A stretch of 41,216 nucleotides of DNA from Erythrobacter sp. SCN 62-14 (GCA_001724215.1 MEDW01000010.1:1-41216), one strand, 5' to 3'. Counted from the stretch's first letter, positions 23,478 through 33,752 are shown. Notes: generated from the letters alone by a model not told the origin. Numbers and translations: made by a program.

Positions 23478-25367
23478 TCACCCCCTGTAAAGCCCGTCGA
23501 TCCGTTCCTGATAGCGCTCGCGAATCTTGTGGCGCCTGATCTTCATGCTTGGCGTCATTTCCTCGTTCTCGATGGTGAAAGCCTCGTCCGCGAAAGCGAA
23601 CTGGCGCACCTTTTCGATCACGGAGAGGTCAACATTGGTCCGGTCCACCGCCGCGCGCACTGCGTTCTTGAAGGCGGGGAGTTGTTGCAGGGCGGAAAGA
23701 TCAAACTTCTCGCCATTGGCGCGCGCCCATTCCAAGGCCCATTCGGCATCGGGCACGATCAGGCCGACGACATAGGGCCGCTTGTCCCCGCTCACCATCG
23801 CCTGCGCGATTTCGGGCTGCAAGGTGAGCATCCCTTCGACCTTTTGCGGGGCGATATTGTCGCCCTTGTCGTTGACGATCATGTCCTTCTTGCGGTCGGT
23901 GATCTTGATGCGGCCTTTCTCGTCGAGATAGCCGATATCGCCGGTGTGGAGCCACGGCGCGCCATTGGGGTCCGCTGGATCGACCTTCAAGGTGCGCGCG
24001 GTCTCGGCCTCGTTGCGCCAGTATCCGTGCATCACCAATTCGCCGCGGCACAGGATCTCGCCGTCCTCGGCGATTTTCACCTCAACCCCGCGCAAAGGCG
24101 GGCCGACTGTGTCCATCTTGAGGCCGACCTTGGGCCGGTTGCAGCTGATGACGGGGCCTGCCTCGGTCTGGCCATAGCCTTGCAGCATGGTGAGGCCCAT
24201 GGCTTCGAAGAAATTGCCGACTTCCGGGTTCAAAGGCGCGCCGCCTGACACCATCGCCTTGATCCGCCCGCCGAACTTGGCGCGGATCTTGGGCCGCAGG
24301 GTTTTCTCGATGAAAAAATCCATCGGCCTATCGCGCAGGCGTTTTTTGCCTTCCTTGGAATTGTCCGCGATCTTGAGCGCGTTATCCATCAGGAAGTTGG
24401 CAAGCTTGCCCTGCTTTTCCACCTGCTTCATGATCCGCGTGCGCAGCACTTCGAACAGACGCGGGACCACCACCATCATCGTGGGGCGCGTTTCCTCGAT
24501 ATTGCTGGCGAGCTTTTCCAGACCTTCGGAATAGAAAATCTCCGCGCCCACGCTGATCGGCAGATATTGCCCGCCGGTGTGTTCATAGGCGTGGGAGAGC
24601 GGCAGGAAGGAGAGGAAGCGTTCGTCCTTCACGCCGAAATCCTCGATCAGCACTTGGGCAGCGCCTGCGATATTGCACAAAATCGCGCCGTGGTGCTGCA
24701 TCACGCCGCGCGGCGCGCCGCCCGTGCCGCTGGTGTAGATCAGGCAGGCGGTGTCATCGCGGTCAATCAAGGCGATGCGCTTGTCGACCGCCGCTCGCGC
24801 CGCTGCTGCATCGCCGGTCGTGAGCGCGGCCCAGCTGTGATAATCAAAACTGCCCGATTGCTGGCGGTGCAGGTCCTCAATGCCGATAACGTGTTCAATC
24901 AGGCCCGTCTGCGCAATCGCGCCCGCAAGCGGCTTCAGCAGCTTTTCATCGGAAACAAACACCGCGCGCGCGCCCGAATTATCAAGGATATGGGCGTGAT
25001 CACGGCGGGTGTTGGTGATGTAGGTCGGCACGGTGATGCAGCCAGCCGCCATGATCGCCAGATCGGCCATGCACCATTCGGGGCGGTTTTCCGAGACGAG
25101 CGCCACCCGGTCGCCATCTTCCAGCCCAAGCGCGCGCAAGGATTCCGCCAGCAGGCACACTGTGTCCGCTGCCTCGCGCCAGCTTTGCGTCACCCATTGC
25201 CCGCCTTCGCGGTGGCCGAGGAAAGGAGCATCGCCTTTCTGATCGGCGCGCTTTAAAAACAGATCGACCAGATTGCGGGCATTATCAATGTCCTGCAGGA
25301 TCTGATCGTCAGCCGGGTTCGCCACCGGGCGGGCGGAATGGGGCACATTGGGGGAATGCACTGGCAA
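23478..25367 (-). CDS. fadD: Long-chain acyl-CoA synthetase (AMP-binding)
   Basis: 629 residues. It activates fatty acids to acyl-CoA with ATP at the inner membrane. The P-loop motif is LIYTSGTGGAPRGVMQHH (about residue 215). Further blocks are LSFLPLSHAYEHTGGQY, YGQTEAGPVISCNRP, WLHTGDIGYLDEKGRIKITDRKKDMIVNDKGDNIAP and the C-terminal EEMTPSMKIRRHKIRERYQERID. The long insertion with KKRLRDRPMDFF is typical of the FACL5/ACSL-like type. The start is TTG 25367 (GAGGA upstream) or GTG 25361; no ATG is near. Gene symbol by family, not by proven identity. Confidence 0.9.
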   Translation of the reverse strand: MPVHSPNVPHSARPVANPADDQILQDIDNARNLVDLFLKRADQKGDAPFLGHREGGQWVTQSWREAADTVCLLAESLRALGLEDGDRVALVSENRPEWCMADLAIMAAGCITVPTYITNTRRDHAHILDNSGARAVFVSDEKLLKPLAGAIAQTGLIEHVIGIEDLHRQQSGSFDYHSWAALTTGDAAAARAAVDKRIALIDRDDTACLIYTSGTGGAPRGVMQHHGAILCNIAGAAQVLIEDFGVKDERFLSFLPLSHAYEHTGGQYLPISVGAEIFYSEGLEKLASNIEETRPTMMVVVPRLFEVLRTRIMKQVEKQGKLANFLMDNALKIADNSKEGKKRLRDRPMDFFIEKTLRPKIRAKFGGRIKAMVSGGAPLNPEVGNFFEAMGLTMLQGYGQTEAGPVISCNRPKVGLKMDTVGPPLRGVEVKIAEDGEILCRGELVMHGYWRNEAETARTLKVDPADPNGAPWLHTGDIGYLDEKGRIKITDRKKDMIVNDKGDNIAPQKVEGMLTLQPEIAQAMVSGDKRPYVVGLIVPDAEWALEWARANGEKFDLSALQQLPAFKNAVRAAVDRTNVDLSVIEKVRQFAFADEAFTIENEEMTPSMKIRRHKIRERYQERIDGLYRG

Positions 25368-25511
25368 AGGTTCCTCGTCCCTTCATTGTGAGTATGGGCG
25401 CCGCGTCTGGCCCGCTTATAAGGCAAAATTTAGGCGCAGATTGCCTTGGCGGCAAGTTTCGCGGAGCGCGCCCCTGCAGGCAAGCGCATTGCCCATGGCT
25501 GAATAGTCCGC

Positions 25512-27227
25512 CTATTCGTAGTCGAGCTTGCCCTTGAGGCGCGGGTCCACCGCCACTTCCCATGTCCCGCCCGGCAGGCGGCGCAGAGCATTGGCTTTCA
25601 GGGGCGGGGCAAAGCGGCGGATGGTGTGCCCGAAGCTTTCCAATTCCGCTGTCATCGGCACCAACGCACCACCGTCCTCGATCACGGCAGCCTGGCCAAA
25701 GCTCATGATGAAAGGCAGGCCAAGCGCTTGCTCGGCGCTGAGGCCGAAATCGACCACGCCGATAATGCTGCGCGCGACCTGCACCGGAATGGTCGGGCCG
25801 CCGGCTGCGCCAATCACCAGCACGATGCGGCCCTCCTCGTCGAACACCACGCTGGGCGCCATCGAGGAGCGCGGCCGCTTGCCCCCTTCGACCCGGTTGG
25901 CGACCAGCACACCGTTCTTTTCTGGCTCCAGATCGAAATCGGTGAGTTCGTTGTTGAGATAAAACCCGCCCCAGAACAGCCCTGATCCAAACGGCCCTTC
26001 GACTGTCGAGGTGTAGCTGACAGCATGGCCCGCAGCGTCGACCACGGCGAAATGGGTGGTGCCGTTCTCGGGCTCGACTGGCACGCCCGCTTGCCGGGGA
26101 GCGGCGCCGTCAGGTGCGCCAGCCTCGACCTTGGGCAAGGCGGCGTCGGGATTGATCAACGCGCCGCGGGCTGAGACGTAATCGGCAGCGATCAGACCGG
26201 CGACCGGGACATCCACGAAATCGCTGTCGGCAAGGAAAATTTCGCGGTCGGCATAGGCGATGCGCTGCGATTCGAGGAACAGGTGCCAGAACTGCGGATT
26301 CTGCGGCCCGAGTGCGGCAAGATTGAACCGGTCCAATTGCCCAAGCATCTGGATCACTGCGATCCCGCCCGAGGACGGCGGCCCCATGCCGCACACCTTG
26401 TAAGTGCGGTAGGCACCGCACACCGCCTCGCGCTCCTTGGCTTCATAGCCGGTGATGTCGGCGGCGGTCATGCGCCCATCCTGCGGGGTTTCGGCAGCGA
26501 TATATTCAGCCAGCGCACCAGCGGCTTCTTCGCCATAGAGTGCCGCCGGGCCTTGTGCCGCTAGCCTTGCGAAAGTTTCGGCCAGAGCAGGCACTTTCAC
26601 CAGCGCGCCAATCGGCAGCGGTTCGCCATCCTCGCCAAAAAACACCGCGCGCGCTTCCGGCGTCAGCCCGGCGCGGGTCTTTTGCTGGGCCAGCGATTCG
26701 TGCAAACGGCGGTTCATGCGGAACCCATCGCGGGCGAGCGCAATCGCAGGTTCGAACAGCGCCGCCCACGGCAGATTGCCAAACTGTTGATGGGCCTTGG
26801 CAGCCAGCGCAATGTTGCCCGGAACGCCCACGCTCAACCCCGACGTCACCCGGCTTTCACGCGCAAGCAGCGTGCCATCGGCATCCAGAAAACGCTGCGC
26901 GGTAGCGCTGGCGGGTGCGGTTTCGCGGCCATCGAAAGTGGTAAGCATCCCGTCGCTGCCATCCGCGCGCACCAGAAAGCCGCCCCCGCCAATGCCGGAG
27001 CTTTGCGGTTCGACCACAGTCAGCGCCAGCATCACCGCAATCGCCGCATCGACCGCAGATCCGCCCGCTGCAAGGATCGCCTCACCCGCCGCGCTGGCGC
27101 GCGGATCGGGGCTGCTGACCGCGCCCGCGGGGACGGCAGCCGGTGCGCGCTTGGCGAGAACGGGCGCGGCGGTGAACGAGGTGAAGGCAAGCGCAAGCGG
27201 CGCTGCAAGGACAAGAGCGAATTTCAT
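25512..27227 (-). CDS. ggt: Gamma-glutamyltransferase
   Basis: Cleaves glutathione and other gamma-glutamyl amides in the periplasm. The 571 residues begin with a signal peptide (MKFALVLAAPLALAF, ending VLAKR). The large subunit has SSPDPRASAAGEAILAAGGSAVDAAIAV and SSGIGGGGFLV. The autocatalytic cut lies before Thr390 in NGTTHFAVVDAAGHAVSYTST, giving the nucleophile of the small subunit. The RPRSSMAPSVVFDEEG and GAAGGPTIPVQVARSIIGV blocks are present. It starts 11 bp after pyrD; the link may be positional only. Confidence 0.94.
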   Translation of the reverse strand: MKFALVLAAPLALAFTSFTAAPVLAKRAPAAVPAGAVSSPDPRASAAGEAILAAGGSAVDAAIAVMLALTVVEPQSSGIGGGGFLVRADGSDGMLTTFDGRETAPASATAQRFLDADGTLLARESRVTSGLSVGVPGNIALAAKAHQQFGNLPWAALFEPAIALARDGFRMNRRLHESLAQQKTRAGLTPEARAVFFGEDGEPLPIGALVKVPALAETFARLAAQGPAALYGEEAAGALAEYIAAETPQDGRMTAADITGYEAKEREAVCGAYRTYKVCGMGPPSSGGIAVIQMLGQLDRFNLAALGPQNPQFWHLFLESQRIAYADREIFLADSDFVDVPVAGLIAADYVSARGALINPDAALPKVEAGAPDGAAPRQAGVPVEPENGTTHFAVVDAAGHAVSYTSTVEGPFGSGLFWGGFYLNNELTDFDLEPEKNGVLVANRVEGGKRPRSSMAPSVVFDEEGRIVLVIGAAGGPTIPVQVARSIIGVVDFGLSAEQALGLPFIMSFGQAAVIEDGGALVPMTAELESFGHTIRRFAPPLKANALRRLPGGTWEVAVDPRLKGKLDYE

Positions 27228-27238
27228 GGCTTGCCTTG

Positions 27239-28288
27239 CTATTCGCTTCCCACCGCTTCGGCAATGCTGGCAAAACCATCGCGGTGCATCAGCGGGATCA
27301 GCCCGCGCGCGATCCGCGCGCCAAGGCCGGGGCCTTCATAAACCATCGCGGAATAAAGCTGCACGAGCGAGGCGCCTGCGCGGATGCGTTCCCATGCGTC
27401 TTCGGCGCTGGCGATGCCGCCTACGCCGACCAGCGGGATCGTCCCGCCGGTTGCCTTGCGGAAATCGCGCAAGCGCTGGAGAGCGAGCGCTTTCAAGGGG
27501 GCGCCCGATAGCCCGCCGGTTTCCTTCGCATGGTGCGAGCGCAAGGCAGGCCGCGTGATCGTGGTGTTCGACACCACCAGCGCGCCGAGGCCCTTGTCGA
27601 TGGCGATGCGGGCGATCGCGTCGACATCGGCAGGTTCAAGATCGGGCGCGACCTTGAGGAACACCGGCGGCGCGCCGCTTGGCATTGCCTTGGCGCGCGC
27701 GGCCATCACGGCATCGAGCAATTCGGTGAGCGCGCCTTCATCCTGAAGCGCGCGCAGGCCCGGCGTGTTGGGGCTGGAGATATTGACGCACAGATAGCTG
27801 GCGACAGGCGCCATCACTTCAGTCATGCGGGCATAATCCGCGACCCGGTCGGCTGCGTCCTTGTTGGCGCCGATATTGACGCCGACAATCCCGCCGCGCT
27901 CTGCCCTTGCCCGTGCGCGCAGCCGTTCGAGCGCGGCCTCGGCCCCTTGGTTGTTGAAACCCATCCGGTTGATAACGGCGCGATCTTCCACCAGCCGGAA
28001 CAGGCGCGGTTTGGGATTGCCCGCTTGCGGCAGGGGTGTGATCGAGCCCACCTCGGCAAAGCCAAAGCCCAGATCGAGCAATTGATCGGGCACTTCGGCA
28101 TCCTTGTCGAAGCCAGCCGCCACGCCCACCGGATTGGGAAAGGCAAGGCCCGCCACTTCGATCTTGAGCGCCGCCTGGATCGGCATGGGCGCCCGCGCAG
28201 GCAGAGCTTTCAATCCGGCGAGCGCCAGGCGGTGCCCGGTTTCGGGATCAAGGGCGAAAAGTGCAGGACGCAAGAGGCGGAACAGCAT
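27239..28288 (-). CDS. pyrD: Dihydroorotate dehydrogenase (quinone), class 2
   Basis: Oxidises dihydroorotate to orotate in pyrimidine synthesis, passing electrons to quinone at the inner membrane. The 349 residues open with the class 2 membrane-binding helices (MLFRLLRPALFALDPETGHRLAL). FMN blocks are GVAAGFDKDAE, FAEVGSITPLPQAGNPKPRLFRL, NRMGFNNQGA, CVNISSPNTPGLR with the catalytic Ser, VSNTTITRP and LVGVGGIASAEDAWERI. ATG 28288 fits the family; TTG 28309 is less likely. It heads a run with ggt on the minus strand. Confidence 0.95.
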   Translation of the reverse strand: MLFRLLRPALFALDPETGHRLALAGLKALPARAPMPIQAALKIEVAGLAFPNPVGVAAGFDKDAEVPDQLLDLGFGFAEVGSITPLPQAGNPKPRLFRLVEDRAVINRMGFNNQGAEAALERLRARARAERGGIVGVNIGANKDAADRVADYARMTEVMAPVASYLCVNISSPNTPGLRALQDEGALTELLDAVMAARAKAMPSGAPPVFLKVAPDLEPADVDAIARIAIDKGLGALVVSNTTITRPALRSHHAKETGGLSGAPLKALALQRLRDFRKATGGTIPLVGVGGIASAEDAWERIRAGASLVQLYSAMVYEGPGLGARIARGLIPLMHRDGFASIAEAVGSE

Positions 28289-28402
28289 AGCCTGATCGCC
28301 TATGCGCAAAGCAGGGTTGCTGTCGAGAGGGGGGGTGATCTCCAGTCAGCTCACCCCATCTAAATTATTGAAAAGATGAACTAAGTAAGAATCTTCTAGT
28401 AG

Positions 28403-28547
28403 CTGCGAAGATCTTGTCGTTTGCATACAATCCGCAGCATGATTTGATCGCTATAGGCTGCCTTGCGACCCGAAGGGCTCGGCGCAGCGATGCGATGAGT
28501 TCCTCAACTCAAACGGGCGGCTTTCCTAGTGAAGGCCGCCCTTTTTT
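28403..28547 (+). ncRNA. Candidate small RNA with its own promoter and terminator
   Basis: CTGCGA (28403-28408), 17 bp and TACAAT (28426-28431) give a promoter candidate with start near 28438. The transcript would end at the terminator near 28547, about 110 nt. Inside are the stem GAGTT-CCTC-AACTC (28497-28510) and the terminal stem-loop with its U-tract, a layout like Hfq-binding small RNAs. No known family is recognised. The -35 is weak. It could instead be the AraC leader or an orphan terminator. Confidence 0.35.
28515..28547 (+). terminator. Strong Rho-independent terminator, no gene in front of it
   Basis: GGGCGGCTTTC (28515-28525), loop CTAGT, GAAGGCCGCCC (28531-28541), one G-T wobble, then TTTTTT (28542-28547). 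The nearest plus-strand gene upstream ends more than 5 kb away (23365), so it must end some other transcript or attenuate the AraC gene. Confidence 0.8.
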
Positions 28548-28630
28548 GCCGCCCACCCCTTTGTCTATGCGACTTTTTCAGCCAAGCTTTTTTCTGGCAA
28601 TGCCGTCAGATTTGCTGAACTGTCTTGGTT

Positions 28631-29569
28631 GTGAAGCGTGGGGTGCGAATCATCAGCGAACAGGGGTCGGAGCTGGGCGATGCGGCATCATCGCCTTGCC
28701 GCGATGAACTTACCGCTGCGTCCCTTATCCAGATCGATTACATTGCTCCGCCTGCCGGGGTCAGCGATTACATAACGATCCTCTATCATTTCCGCTGTGA
28801 CGAGCCGGTGATCCGCGACATTCAGCCCGCTTCGGTGGGGATGCTGGCGTTGTTTCCCTATGGCAAGGGTCACCTCAGTTTCGGCAATGGCTGGCGTGAT
28901 CCCAATCACGAGGTGGCTTTGCTCACCCCCTTAAGCGCGGCCTGCCCGATGGAGGTGGAGGGGCCATTTCATGCGATTGGCGCCTCGCTATCGCCCTTGG
29001 GCTGGGCGGCGCTGACGGGGCTTCATGCAGGCGAGCACGGCAACAGGATGCATCCAGCGCCAAGCATTCTGGGGCCCGAGATTGCCGAACTGGGCACCGA
29101 ATGGATCGCGGGCTATCGCGCAGGGCTGATGACGGGTCCTCAATGCGCGCTGCAACTTGCCCAGTATATTGCCCGCAAGGTGCGGCCCGTCGATCCGCGC
29201 CACGCTGCGTTGATCGCTGCGGTCAATCGCTGGCTTGGCAGCTCGCTCAATCCGCAGATCGCTGATCTGATGGCGTGCACGGACTATTCGCAGCGTCAGG
29301 TGCAACGGCTGTGCGAGCGCTTTTTCGGCCTGCCGCCCAAGGCGCTGGCGCGCAAATATCGTGCGCTGCGGGCCGCTGCGCTGATGTCCTTTCCCGCGCT
29401 TTCGAGCGAGGTCGAGGCGGAGCTGGGCGAGGCCTTTTTCGATCAGTCGCATATGATCCGCGAGATCACCCGCTTTGTCGGACGCACGCCTGCGCGGCTT
29501 GCGGACAAGACAACGCCTTATCTGTCTGAAATTATCGCGCCGCAGAACCTGCGCGAGTTGGGGGTCTAG
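28631..29569 (+). CDS. AraC-family transcriptional regulator
   Basis: About 312 residues. The C-terminal HTH (about 195-300) has IADLMACTDYSQRQVQRLCERFFGLPPKALARKYRALRAAALM followed by FFDQSHMIREITRFVGRTPARL, which is the two-helix AraC pattern. The N-terminal part (about 25-185) is an unassigned sensing domain with several Pro and Gly and no known signature. The start is uncertain: GTG 28631, GTG 28643 or TTG 28625, with no clear Shine-Dalgarno. It is 63 bp upstream of the DUF885 gene, same strand. Targets are unknown. Confidence 0.85.
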   Translation: MKRGVRIISEQGSELGDAASSPCRDELTAASLIQIDYIAPPAGVSDYITILYHFRCDEPVIRDIQPASVGMLALFPYGKGHLSFGNGWRDPNHEVALLTPLSAACPMEVEGPFHAIGASLSPLGWAALTGLHAGEHGNRMHPAPSILGPEIAELGTEWIAGYRAGLMTGPQCALQLAQYIARKVRPVDPRHAALIAAVNRWLGSSLNPQIADLMACTDYSQRQVQRLCERFFGLPPKALARKYRALRAAALMSFPALSSEVEAELGEAFFDQSHMIREITRFVGRTPARLADKTTPYLSEIIAPQNLRELGV

Positions 29570-29632
29570 TCGCGCGCCGACTTGGGGGCTAGAGCATCGC
29601 GGCAATCCATAACCCCACACAAGAGAGTGCCG

Positions 29633-31441
29633 ATGCCCCGCCAAAGTGTTCTCAATGCCTCGCTGTTTGCCCTTGCTCTGACGCTGGCGCCTGCCGGCCT
29701 TGCCGCTCAGGATGCTGCGCCTGCCGCGGCGGAGGCGGCGAGCGAAGCGGCGGCGATTGATGCGCTGTTTGCCGAATATGACGCAGCCGGCCTTGCCGCC
29801 TCGCCTCTGTCCAAGGCCAGCCGCGGCATCCGGGATGCGGATTATGGCAAGTGGGATGACCCTTCCGACGAAGCGGCGGAGCGCGATTTTGCCCGCCTGA
29901 TGGACACCGCTGCCGAGATGCGCGCTCGGTTTGATCCGGCCCGCCTGCCCGCGCAGCAGGCCCTGTCCTATCGCCTGTTCGAACAGCTCGCAGAGCGCCG
30001 CGCCTCGCTCCATCCTTTTCGCGATTACGGCTATATCTTCGATCAGATGAACGGCGCGCAAAGCCGGATGCCCGCTTTCCTCATCAGCACGCACCGCGTC
30101 GCGAATGAGGCCGAGGCGCTCGCTTATCTCGAGCGCATCGCGGGCATGGGTCCGCAGCTTGACGCGCTCACCGCCAAGGCGCGCGAGCGGGCGGACAAGG
30201 GCGTGATGCCGCCACGCTGGGTCTTCCCTTACGTCCTGTCCGACATCGCCAATCTGCTCGGCGCAGGGAACCGCAATGCGGTGCTGGAAGACTTCGCCAA
30301 GAAAGTTGCCGCGCTCGATCTGACGAGTGAACACAAGGCTGGTCTGACAGATCGCGCCAAAGCGGCGTGGAACGCTTCGGCTGTGCCCGCCTATCAGCGT
30401 CTCTCCGCCGAGATGGAGCGCCAGCAGCAGATCGCCCCCACCGATGATGGCGTGTGGCGTTTCCCGGAAGGCGAGCAATATTACGCGGCGCTGCTTGCGA
30501 GCTACACCACCACCGATCTGACCGCTGACGAAATCCACGAAATCGGCCTTCGCGAAACGGCGCGCATCCATGATGAAATGCGCGAAATCATGGCGAAGGT
30601 TGGCTTTACCGGCACCTTGCAGGAATTTTTCGCCTTCACCCGCGACGATGCGCGCTTCTACCACACCAGCCGCGAGGACTATCTCGCCGAGGCCGAGCAA
30701 TATCTCGCCGCGATGGAAGCCAAACTGCCTGAATTTTTCGCGACCCTGCCCACCGATCCGCTCGAAATCCGCGCGGTCGAAGCCTTCCGCGAAAAGAGTG
30801 CGGGCAAGGCCTTTTATCAGCGCCCCGCGCCCGATGGTTCGCGCCCCGGCATCTATTATGTGAACCTCTATAACCTGCGCGATATGAGCAAGAACGAGCT
30901 TGAAGCGCTCGCCTATCACGAAGGCCTGCCCGGCCACCATTTGCAGCTTTCGGTGCAGACCCAGCTCGGCGATCTGCCCGCCTTCCGCCGCTTTGGCGGG
31001 GTAACGGCCTATTCAGAAGGCTGGGGCCTCTATACCGAGGAACTGGGCAAGGACATGGGCTTTTACACCGATCCCTATTCCGATTTTGGGCGGCTCGGCA
31101 TGGAGCTGTGGCGCGCGGGGCGGTTGGTGGTGGACACGGGCCTCCACCACAAGCGCTGGAGCCGCGAAGAGGCGATGCAGTGGCTCGCCGACAACACGCC
31201 GAACCCGGCAGGCGATATCGAAAAGGCGATTGAACGCTACATCGTCTATCCGGGCCAGGCGACCGCCTACATGATCGGGAAGCTCAAGATCATGGAACTG
31301 CGCGAAATGGCGCGGCTCGAATTGGGTGATGGGTTTGATATCCGCGCCTTCCACGATGTGATCCTCAAAAGTGGGCCGGTGCCGCTGTCGATCATGGAGG
31401 AGAATGTGCGCGGCTGGGTGGCTAGCCAGAAGGGTGGCTAG
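29633..31441 (+). CDS. DUF885 family exported (metallo)peptidase-like protein
   Basis: 602 residues. A signal peptide spans about residues 1-24 (MPRQSVLNASLFALALTL, ending GLAAQ). The rest is the all-helical DUF885 fold, a relative of zincin peptidases. The metal site is in YHEGLPGHHLQLSV, with a further EGWGLYTEELGKDMGFY block. The pattern suggests a dipeptidase-type activity, not proven for most members. ATG 29633 follows AAGAGAG at 29621-29627. The minus-strand frame over it (28988-30940) is a shadow of GC-rich codons. Confidence 0.88.
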   Translation: MPRQSVLNASLFALALTLAPAGLAAQDAAPAAAEAASEAAAIDALFAEYDAAGLAASPLSKASRGIRDADYGKWDDPSDEAAERDFARLMDTAAEMRARFDPARLPAQQALSYRLFEQLAERRASLHPFRDYGYIFDQMNGAQSRMPAFLISTHRVANEAEALAYLERIAGMGPQLDALTAKARERADKGVMPPRWVFPYVLSDIANLLGAGNRNAVLEDFAKKVAALDLTSEHKAGLTDRAKAAWNASAVPAYQRLSAEMERQQQIAPTDDGVWRFPEGEQYYAALLASYTTTDLTADEIHEIGLRETARIHDEMREIMAKVGFTGTLQEFFAFTRDDARFYHTSREDYLAEAEQYLAAMEAKLPEFFATLPTDPLEIRAVEAFREKSAGKAFYQRPAPDGSRPGIYYVNLYNLRDMSKNELEALAYHEGLPGHHLQLSVQTQLGDLPAFRRFGGVTAYSEGWGLYTEELGKDMGFYTDPYSDFGRLGMELWRAGRLVVDTGLHHKRWSREEAMQWLADNTPNPAGDIEKAIERYIVYPGQATAYMIGKLKIMELREMARLELGDGFDIRAFHDVILKSGPVPLSIMEENVRGWVASQKGG

Positions 31442-31460
31442 GCGACTGGCGTTTTTGCGA

Positions 31461-31516
31461 TTGAAATAAGAGCGCATTGCTCCTATTTCCAATTCAGACC
31501 GAATCCGTCCGAATTG
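31461..31516 (+). promoter_or_regulatory. suf operon promoter with two adjacent inverted repeats
   Basis: IR1: GAAATAAGAGC (31463-31473), 5 bp, GCTCCTATTTC (31479-31489), one mismatch. IR2: CAATTCAGAC (31490-31499), 7 bp, GTCCGAATTG (31507-31516), one mismatch. TTGAAA (31461-31466), 17 bp, TATTTC (31484-31489) fits a promoter lying under IR1. IR2 would lie over the transcription start. Both end within 41 bp of sufR, suiting autorepression. Confidence 0.65.
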
Positions 31517-31530
31517 AGAACCGCTCGCAA

Positions 31531-31970
31531 ATGCGCCTGTCCAACCTTGCCGATTACGCCGTCATCACGATGTGCCAGGCCGCGCTTCACTGCGGTGAAG
31601 GGCGCGTGAGCGCGGCGGAACTGGCGGCTGAAACCGGCCTGCCGGTGCCGACAGTGCAAAAGCTGGTCTCGAAACTGACGGCAGCGGGCCTTTTGCGGAG
31701 CGTGCGCGGCGCGCATGGCGGCTTGCAGCTTGGACGGCCCGCAGCGGCGATCACGGTGGCGGATATTGTCGAGGCGATCGAAGGCCCGATCACGCTGACG
31801 GCCTGTGTCGATCACACCCCGTGCGATTTCGAGGCAGGCTGTTCGATGCGCCCGCATTGGCCGATCATCAACACCGCGCTGCGCTCTGCGCTGGCGGGCG
31901 TGACACTTGCCCAGCTGCGCTATCCGCCTGCACCAGCGCCCACCCCCACCTTCATCGAGGACCATCTGGC

Positions 31971-31974
<4 letters not shown>
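31531..31974 (+). CDS. sufR: SUF-system regulator, Rrf2 family
   Basis: 147 residues of the Rrf2 family that senses Fe-S clusters. The winged helix ([19 protein letters not shown], then [33 protein letters not shown]) precedes three cysteines C92, C98 and C104 ([14 protein letters not shown]). Their spacing is the same as the IscR ligands, while a His follows at 109 rather than 107. It heads the suf operon and overlaps sufB by ATGA. ATG 31531 begins the family; an open frame to 31477 overlaps the operator. The name sufR here means the alphaproteobacterial Rrf2-type regulator. Confidence 0.92.
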
Positions 31975-33467
<1,493 letters not shown>

Positions 33468-33484
33468 ACGCCGCCCGCCACATC

Positions 33485-33575
33485 CGTCATGCTGAACTCG
33501 TTTCAGCATCCATCCTGCCTCAAGCGCGGACAGCGCAAGCGGAGAAATGGACCCTGAAACAAGTTCAGGGTGACG
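33485..33575. repeat. Palindromic element A (CGTCA...TGACG) in the suf operon
   Basis: 91 bp bounded by CGTCA and TGACG. It contains two 8-bp stems: ATGCTGAA/TTCAGCAT (33489-33509) and ACCCTGAA/TTCAGGGT (33551-33571), both of the type CTGAA-N5-TTCAG. Non-coding repeats of this look are frequent in sphingomonad intergenic DNA. Confidence 0.6.
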
Positions 33576-33580
33576 AAGGG

Positions 33581-33610
33581 GCGATTTCGCTTGAGGGGAG
33601 CGTGGGATGA
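33581..33610 (+). repeat. Second copy of the sufB 3' end
   Basis: These 30 bases encode AISLEGSVG plus stop, as do sufB bases 33438-33467. I count seven differing bases, all synonymous. The 20 or so bases after each stop are also similar (GAAC-CCGCCC-C...CCGTCA). It is not in frame with sufB and is not preceded by a sufB-like sequence. Confidence 0.8.
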
Positions 33611-33629
33611 ACTCCGCCCTCACCACAAC

Positions 33630-33736
33630 CGTCACCCCAGCGAAAGCTGGGGCCTCAGGCCATCAGGCGCAGCACCTTGCCGCTCTGGGTTCCAGCGTTC
33701 AGCCTCCGGCTGTGCTTCGCAACCGCTGGAATGACG
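33630..33736. repeat. Palindromic element B (CGTCA...TGACG) before the DUF559 gene
   Basis: 107 bp bounded by CGTCA and TGACG. Inner stems are CCCCAGC-GAAA-GCTGGGG (33635-33652), TTCCAGCG with CGCTGGAA (33690-33697 and 33724-33731) and CAGCC-TCC-GGCTG. The end TGACGAAGGA also supplies the only Shine-Dalgarno-like site before the next gene. Confidence 0.6.
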
Positions 33737-33752
33737 AAGGACATTGACTGAA

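Larger units (their letters stand above)
28289..28624. other. 336-bp gene-poor gap between pyrD and the AraC gene
   Basis: Divergent gap. 28360-28400 is AT-rich and likely holds the pyrD promoter on the minus strand. ATCTTC (28391-28396) pairs with GAAGAT (28407-28412). A -10-like TACAAT and a strong terminator bracket a putative small RNA on the plus strand (see next entries). I see no convincing protein-coding gene in it. Confidence 0.6.

Noticed and set aside
28414..28707. 97-residue protein gene in the gap before the AraC gene
   Set aside because: It would run through a strong terminator and has no ribosome site or conserved feature.
28988..30940. 650-residue open frame on the minus strand over the AraC and DUF885 genes
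   Set aside because: It runs antisense to two clear genes, has a composition rich in Arg, Gly and His, and no motif. It is a by-product of GC-rich codon third positions.
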